A stretch of 64,000 nucleotides of DNA, taken from contig CM043942.1 of NCBI GenBank assembly GCA_014529385.2, positions 112,436,141 to 112,500,140 on the forward strand. Reading direction: 5' to 3'. How positions within the stretch are numbered: the first letter of the stretch is position 1; the number at the start of each line of letters is the position of its first letter. Below are positions 57,666 through 64,000 of this stretch, piece after piece. The stretch is from Adiantum capillus-veneris (taxonomy: Eukaryota > Streptophyta > Polypodiopsida > Polypodiales > Pteridaceae). Position numbers and translations under genes: made by a program. The notes beneath the pieces were generated by a model. It was not told where the DNA came from. It worked only from the letters and a program-made list of their open reading frames with translations, and ran no database searches.

Positions 57666-58598
57666 TTGTCAAAAGAACAGCTTGAGGAAAACAACACAAC
57701 TATTTTCACTGGCAGATTCAAGAGCAACGAAGGACACCAAGTAGGGCTACAAATGCTACCAAAGCAGATATATGATGTAGCTTCAAAGCCAGACATCAAA
57801 GAAGCCAACGGAAGGCTAGGCCTAAGAGACTTCTACTACCAGGAACCATGCGGCGTGGATTTCCAGAAGACATATGAATTACTGTCCACAATCAAAGAAT
57901 ATGGGTCAGCCCAAATCACCGACCAACAAGGGCAAAAAGAGAAGTAGTAATCACTAAAGAGATAGTGGCCGAGGCACCGAAGCTGCCAACTGAAGGTATG
58001 ATGATGCGGGCCAGAGATAGAAAGACAGCATGCACTTTTACCGAAGATACTTCTACTGCCACATTTTTTTATCTCATCGATCCAAAGGCAAGTGGAAGAA
58101 CCAGCTCGCCTCTACCATCAACACTTTTACTTCTTATCAAAGAGACTGCCATGGTACACAACTCCAAACCATGCAGTTGCGATAACCTTCACTGAAGTAT
58201 TGAAGGCGACAACCAGTCAAGAAATTGATCATGCATAATATGTGGTTATGACACTGAAAGACACAAATAAAGAAGGCAAAATCACATATCAAGGCGCGCC
58301 AGAAGTGCTAACTAGAATATCATATCATGCTATTGGAATGGCCAACAATTTTCTGCAGCCCCGGATCAAAACACCTGGATTGTGTCTGCTCAACCTTCTC
58401 CAAGAACCACTCTTTGAACAAAGAGAGTGTACAAGTCAGATGAAGAATTTGCAGAAAGCTTCCATGAGGCTCATAGCAATGAAAGCTCGGACACTGAGGA
58501 AAGAAGAGCAAGAAATTAAAGAAATGAAAAAGAAAGCAGTAGAAGCACACCAAGAGGAACCTCAACAAAAGAAGGCAAGATTTGAAAGAGGAAAGTAG
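57666..58598 (+). pseudogene. Element E gag-like fragments
   Basis: Three short open stretches (57666-57947, 57965-58195, 58242-58598), charged and Q/K-rich, ending in a helical K/E segment (KEEQEIKEMKKKAVEAHQEE). No zinc knuckle was seen. Called gag-like only from position and composition. Confidence 0.45.
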
Positions 58599-58611
58599 AC
58601 ATATGAAAGGA

Positions 58612-59460
58612 GCCGCCAAGCTGCAGGTGAGGAAAATGGAGTCCAAGACTTCTTTCATGCGTCCTATTTACGTCTCTAGTCGTGTTATGACCCCATCAGA
58701 AAAGGGATTTACCGAAGTAGAACACATGGTTCTGACACTAATGTTTGCTACCACAAAGTTCCGCTCCTATTCCTGCCTAGACTATTTGTAATCCTGACAA
58801 TGGAAGAGGTTTTCCCATATGTAATAAGACGCATGGATGTCTCATCTAGGATCTCAAAGTGGTTGTTTAGATTACAAGAGTTTGAATACACCATGCAAGT
58901 AGAAAACTCCACCAGGGCTAGTTTAGTGGGACTTCTCACTCATCGCCATTATGAAAAGAAGATGAAGGTCAACACGGAAGCAAAGGAAGAAACACCAATG
59001 GTAGAAAGTCCTAAGCTAGAAAGAGCTCACTCTCGTTTCTTTGACGGAGCATACAAGAGAACAATGGATCAGTTTGAAACAGGCATAGTCATTTCAATGA
59101 AAAAAAGGAAAGAGTGCTCTCCATCGGGCAGTTATTACACTCCCACTCCAACAATGAAGCAGAATATGCAGCCCTAATTCTTGGGTTGGAACAACGTATT
59201 TCACAAGGAATTCAGCACCTAAATGTGTTTGGCGATGCTTTGCTTTTGATAAGGCAAATAAATGGCACCTGGGATTGTAAGAATCAGGTTTTACTTGGTC
59301 AACTTCGCCAAGTTAAGGACCTTCTAAAGAATTTTGAAGCAGTGAAACTGTTTCATGTCCCCAGAGCAAAAACTCAGGAGGCAGATGCTCTAGCCAAAGA
59401 AAGAATACAAGACGTTCTTGTAGGGGCGATCAAACTAAAGCTACCCCTCTTTCAAGGTAG
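58612..59460 (+). pseudogene. Element E RNase H and archaeal-type RNase H
   Basis: First domain C-terminal part only: MRPIYVSSRVMTPSEKGFTEVE, MFATTKFRSY, then RISKWLFRLQEFEYTMQVE. Second domain: HSRFFDGAYKRTMDQFETG (D), NNEAEYAALILGL (E), VFGDALLLIRQI (D), VPRAKTQEADALA (D). All four acidic positions of the second domain are kept. Frame changes near 58795 and 59115. Confidence 0.85.
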
Positions 59461-60809
59461 TGATGCTATGCCTGATGTCATCAGTTTTTTAGATACAGGA
59501 GAATGTCCAGTAGGATACACCAAAGGACAAAAACAATGGTTGGTAAGGAAGGCTACTAGGTATCGCCTTGTAAATGACCACTTGTATTGTAAGGGCAAGG
59601 ATCAAGTTCTCAGGTGGGTGCCAACGGGGTGCCAACCTCCAGTGAGATCACAGAGGTAATTTCAAGTTGCCATGATGGCGTCTGCAGCGGCCATTTTTCT
59701 CTAGACATCACCAGTAGGAAGATTCTACAAGCGGGATACTCTTGGCCTAGTTTGAACAGGGATGTACACCATTGGTGTAAAACATGTAAGGCCTGTCAGG
59801 TAGCCAGTGATCGAACATTAACCTACGAGCCACAAACTCCTATCATCTCATATGGTCCATTTGAGAAATTGGGAATAGATGCAATCGGTCCTTAACCAAG
59901 GGCCCAATCAGGTAAATTGTACATCATAGTGGGTGTAGACTACACGACTCGATGGGCAGAAGCAACAGCCACCACCCGCATTACAGCCCAAGAGGTAGCA
60001 AAGTTCATTTTTGAGCATATCTGTTGCCATTTTGGCACTCCTCTTGAGATAAAAGCAGATAGAGGACCAGGATTCAGAGGTGATTTGGTGGGAGAACTGA
60101 TGAAAAAGTTAGGCATCACACGCCGGCATTCCACACCATACTATCCACAATGCAATGGTCTAGTAGAGAAGGTAAATGGAATGATTTGCAAAATCATCAC
60201 AAAGCAGGTGAACAATCACACAGGGGACTGGGATAAACATCTCATGGCAGCTCTTTGAGCCTACAGAACAACGTTCCGAACATCACTAGGTTTCACCCTT
60301 TCCATCTAGTTTATGGGAAGGAGGAAATTCTACCCATTGAGGTACAGATAGCCAGCTTACGAGTTTTGGCTAGCTAGATACACCATCCAATTGTAAATCT
60401 CCGAAACCACATCTTGGATCTGGAGAGACTCCAACTGGATAGGGAAGAAGCAATCAATCACTATGCAACGCAGGCAGAACGACGCCGGCTCACTTTCAAT
60501 CAAGGGCTTAAAGAAAAGGGACTGGAAAAAGGTATGTTAGTGCTGAGATACGACAACAGATTTGACACCAGAAAGGACAAAAAATTTCAACCCAGATGGG
60601 AAGGGCCATTCATCATCAAGAAACGCTATGACAACCGCACCTATAAGCTGATGGAAGCAGATGGGATAATTCACAAGACTAGGGTCAATGGATGGAGACT
60701 GAAAAGGTATTTTCTTAGGTTTGATCCAGAATTCATGCTAGACATTCCAGAAGAGGGAGAACCCTCTAACTCCGCAGCTGAAGAAGCAGAAGACGGGCTA
60801 GAAGCATGA
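59461..60809 (+). pseudogene. Element E integrase
   Basis: HHCC: SCHDGVCSGHF and CKTCKACQ; core KLGIDAIGP (D), DYTTRWAEA, IKADRGPGF (D), QCNGLVEKVNG (E). After a TGA near 60256 the frame changes and continues with FHLVYGKEEILPIEV, LVLRYDNRFD, RWEGPFIIKK and the end of the protein at 60807. In-frame stop also near 59893. Close in motif detail to the integrase of element C. Confidence 0.9.
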
Positions 60810-62430
60810 ATGCCTCTAGCCAAAGGGAGAGGGCTAATGATGGCCGATTTTTGAAAATCAAAGGGAAAAAAAAAAGAAAAAAACTCATTTTTCCTCTGCT
60901 GGAGCCTTGGCGACACTGTTGGAAGGCTCAGCACCGCCTGGTAAACCCCACCCCCCCCCCCCCCCCTTTGATTGGCCGGCCTTATCACCCCAGGCCCCCA
61001 CTTATCTATACACCAGCTTAGCCCGCCGCCCTCGGTTTTAGATACCCCCTTCTCTCTTTCCCCCGTAGTTTATTCCCCCTGGCGGGCATCGGATGAAATA
61101 ACCCCCCCCGCCCCCCCCCTCTCTCTCTCTCATTTTCCCTATATCTCTCTCTCTAGTATCCTCTCTATCTCTCTCTCCATATGCCCCCCCCCTACTGGCC
61201 ACCCTCGGCCAAGCGCAAGCCTCGATCACTCACCCTGACCCCTCTCTCATTTTTCCTCGCGTGCTCCCTCTGTGTCGAGCCGCATGTGAACCCCCGCTCT
61301 CCCGTATTCTTACACTCACCCTCCCCCTCTCTCACACTCTTTTCCCCCCCCTCTCATTACCCCCCCCCCCCCCTTCCCCACCCGCTCGCCTCACCCTCCC
61401 CTCGGCCTCATAGCCCCCCCCTTGGCCCGCTATCCCCACCCTCTTTCTCCCCCCCCACACCATTGACTTCTTCCCCTCCTCTCATCCTTGAGACAGCATA
61501 CAAGACGGAGAATAAGACACCCCCCTCCCCCCCCCCCCCTCACACACTCTCTCCTCTCCCCCACGGTAAGCACCTGCCCCATGGATTTCCCCTCTCACAC
61601 CCTCATCCCCTTCTCTCTCTCTCTCTTCCGTTTCAGCCCGAAGGTGGGCACTCACCCTATGGAGCCCACTCTCCCTCTAGAGCCACCTCATGCCCGCAAT
61701 CCCTCTCTCTCGTTCTTCTCAACCCGAAGGCGCAGCGCAAGGAAGCCGGGGCCCACTCTCCCCCCACACCACACACTCACACCCTCATCCGCACCCTCTC
61801 CCTCATCCTCACACTCACACACACACAACCAATCCCCTCTCTCGCGCTCTGTTTCGGCAGCAGCCCGCCCACCATATCTCTCTCTCTCCCTCTCGACCTG
61901 TGCAAGCGTAGCACGTTTTTCTCTCTCTCTCTCTCAATACACACACACACACACACACACACACACCATGCATACACACACACACGCCATTGCCCCCACC
62001 CCAAGCACGTGTAACTGCCGCTGGCCGCCAAGCACAGGAAAAATATAAAAACATATATATAATATATACATTATGTACATAAGCCCCCGTTCCCACCGCA
62101 CACTTGTGCACACATACAAATACACACACACGCACTCACGCACACACACCCATATACATATATATATACACATCCGCCCACATGCACATACGTACACACA
62201 CACGCGTATACGCACTACAAGTACAAAGAAAACGAAGAACTCCACGACTACGACGACCACGAAAAAGAAGAAGGACGCAAAGCACGCGCCGCCAACAAAA
62301 AAAAAGAGGAAATGCGCCGAAGGCATGCCCCGGGCCGACCCCAAAAAGAAGTACGCTCGACACCGATGCACCGACAGCACACCATTCACGGACAACACGC
62401 AACCACGACTTCATCGTCAGTAATTTATAG
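60810..62430. repeat. C-rich and CA/CT low-complexity tract
   Basis: A purine tract at 60856-60888 (AAAGGGAAAAAAAAAAGAAA) follows element E and may be its polypurine tract. 60945-61880 is strongly C/T-rich on the plus strand with C-runs up to 16 bases (60951-60966, 61356-61372 and others). 61938-62215 is CA-rich and TATA-like. 62216-62420 is A/C-rich with AAG runs. Long open frames here are P/S/H low-complexity artefacts. No element was identified. Confidence 0.85.
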
Positions 62431-63034
62431 GGTATTTTCATCATTTCTTCAGTTTTCACCTAGCCATTGTAAAATTCCCACTTTGTAAATTTCCTCTCTC
62501 TAGGTGATGGTTACAAAGGCCCACCTAGAGATTCTCATCTTTTAATAACCTCCCAAAACAAATCAAGGGTCAACCACACCGGGCCCACCACTTGCTTTGT
62601 CTCCCCGATTAAGTTTACCCTAATCACACCGGGATTACCATAATCCAAGCAGCCAACACCTATCAATTGGCACTGAGAGGTCACTATCGGGGGGGGGGGG
62701 GGGGGGGGGGCAGTCCATGAGAAGTCAGCATTTGGTAGAGTGTAGTGGGAAGAGTTGACACTATCACCATCATAGGGAGGGGGCTTGTTTGTTGGGTTTG
62801 CCTTGGGAATTGCACTATGCAAAGGGAACCACGTCTATCTCTCGACTCTAATGGTCGATGCACACACGTATACACGCTCTTGGTAGCAAGCTTCACAATC
62901 ATCGAGTTGTCTTAGAGAACGCACCAAGTAGTTTGCACCATCTCCTCTCCCTACCTCTCTACCACCACGGTGTGCCATTTATAAATACTACAGAAATAAT
63001 TCCCCCTTGCACCCCCGAGGGTTTTCATCATCTG

Positions 63035-63102
<68 letters not shown>

Positions 63103-63267
63103 TGTAAGTTTGCGGTGTTCATATCATCGTGGTTTGCGTCCTAGCCGCTCAAAGCTAGGTGGTGCCCCCTGTTCGCTTTACCGTGTGACAGACTCGAGGC
63201 GCACCATTCGGTCCTCGGCGTTTTAGAGGCCGTCGGGGTTCGGCGTCCGCTTTGCTCCCGTCACCAG
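62431..63267. other. Non-coding region with a 22-G run, TATA-like site and (CT)n
   Basis: G-run at 62689-62710. TTATAAATA at 62979-62987 is a possible promoter element, followed about 50 bases later by (CT)n at 63039-63098. 63100-63260 is GC-richer with several CpGs. It may be the LTR of an unrecognised element, as TATA, leader and GC-rich part come in LTR-like order; no partner copy is in the window. Confidence 0.5.
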
Positions 63268-64000
63268 TTAATGGGGCTTAAAAGACCTTAGGGTTAGCTT
63301 TATTAAAAAGAACTCCAAAGATTTGTGTAAAAGTCCTTAGACCTTAGGTTAAAGCTAGGCCTATGCTTGAGGTGCTTGATAATTAAAAGTGCATAAGATG
63401 CTTGATAGCTAAAGTGCAATTTAAGCTAGGCATGTGCTTGAACTTTCAAGTCAATCCCTACAAGGAGGGGGCAAGCCCTTGAGGCTAGGGGATGGTAGAG
63501 AGAGAGGCCATACTCTTACTAACCCTATGCTTGATGGCTAGGTGCTTAAGCAAGTAGGGGGCCAAGTTGCTTAGGCTTGAAAGTCAACATGCAAGCCTAC
63601 AAAGGAGGGGGAGAGCCATGCAAGTAGGGAGGGTGGTTGGATGACTTCTCTTTCTCTCAAAGGGCACCCCTTGCTCAAGAGGCAAGAAGGACACATGTCA
63701 AGCCCCTAGCTAGGTTGCCCTCAAGGAGTGTCCAACCCTATTGGTTGACCCTTAAAGAGGTCCAATGAGGATTTAGCTAATTAAATTAATTGATTAGACA
63801 TTTATCAAGCCCTCTTTCTCAAAGGGGAAAGGAGGACACTTGTCTAAAGACTACCTCTACTGCTTGTGATTGGCTAGGCTTGAGAGAGCCAATGATCTTT
63901 AAGCAAGGCCAAAAAGAGGAGGTCGACCATTCAACTTGGGAGCTAGCTTGGGGGGTATACTCTCCCACACACACAAACACATTCTCATTGTGTGAGGTGC
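63268..64000 (+). repeat. Family-1 LTR, running off the window
   Basis: GGGGCTTAAAAGACCTTAGG, GTGTAAAAGTCC, GGAGGGGGCAAGCC, GACACATGTCA, CACATTCTCATTGTGTGA match the inverted LTR at 9721-10745 in order, and the split LTR at 1821. The first bases of the LTR seem to be missing. The closing part lies outside. Confidence 0.8.

Larger units (their letters stand above)
54600..60809 (+). mobile_element. Element E: decayed Tat-type Ty3/gypsy element with internal deletion
   Basis: Gag-like segments (54766-55361 and 57666-58598), a long non-coding interval between them, then RNase H, archaeal-type RNase H and integrase with GPF-like tail to a TGA at 60807. Protease and RT are absent. Integrase motifs resemble those of element C. 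Neither LTR could be identified; the left limit is approximate. Confidence 0.75.

Noticed and set aside
61181-62048. Long open frames rich in P, S, H and T
   Set aside because: They arise from C-rich and CA/CT low-complexity DNA; several frames are open at once and no domain or codon structure is visible.
63100-63260. CpG-rich promoter of a host gene
   Set aside because: The stretch is short, followed at once by a retrotransposon LTR, and no coding exon follows; more likely part of an unrecognised LTR.

Overview
The window is nuclear DNA of a land plant and consists almost entirely of nested transposable elements. Plant origin is inferred from the element types: Ty3/gypsy with a chromodomain, Tat-type Ty3 with a second (archaeal-type) RNase H, Ty1/copia with an initiator-tRNA-Met primer site, plus hAT and Mutator-like elements with introns and very long CT/GT microsatellites. 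A large-genome non-seed plant such as a fern is my guess; nothing in the window proves it. I see no intact single-copy host gene, rRNA or tRNA.

Layout. 1-9236: the 3' end of a chromovirus-type Ty3 element ('family 1'). Its LTR is split by a 6.46-kb hAT transposon (2279-8742) with an 8-bp target duplication, terminal inverted repeats, a dead BED/DUF659/dimer transposase, a second convergent ORF, and arrays of subterminal palindromes. 9237-11310: further family-1 sequence, partly inverted. Another family-1 LTR begins near 63268 and runs off the window.

11617-42345: a four-element nest. An old Ty3 element (A) is cut in its integrase zinc domain by a 27-kb LTR element (B, 14370-41330, target duplication CCAAC). 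B was in turn hit by a Tat-type Ty3 element (C, 22555-31259, duplication ACGT) and by a copia element (D, 33909-39472, duplication GTCCC). B without C and D is about 12.7 kb. It has LTRs, a tRNA-Asp primer site, gag and a degenerate protease but no RT, RNase H or integrase, so it looks non-autonomous. Its leader holds an array of about ten copies of a 24-bp palindrome whose left arm also occurs in its LTR.

42600-54600: two divergently placed multi-exon genes. F (minus strand) is a Mutator-like transposase with a SWIM-like motif. G (plus strand) combines a ParB-like DGNHR motif with a permuted N6-adenine/N4-cytosine methyltransferase-like C-terminus. Between them lies DNA with strong inverted repeats. 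Both genes carry frameshifts. G is the most unusual protein in the window.

54600-60809: a Tat-type element E, decayed, with gag-like sequence joined directly to RNase H, so protease and RT are missing. 60810-63267: C-rich and CA/CT-rich low-complexity DNA with a 22-G run, then a short GC-rich stretch.

All calls come from reading the sequence and the translations by eye. No database search or alignment program was run.
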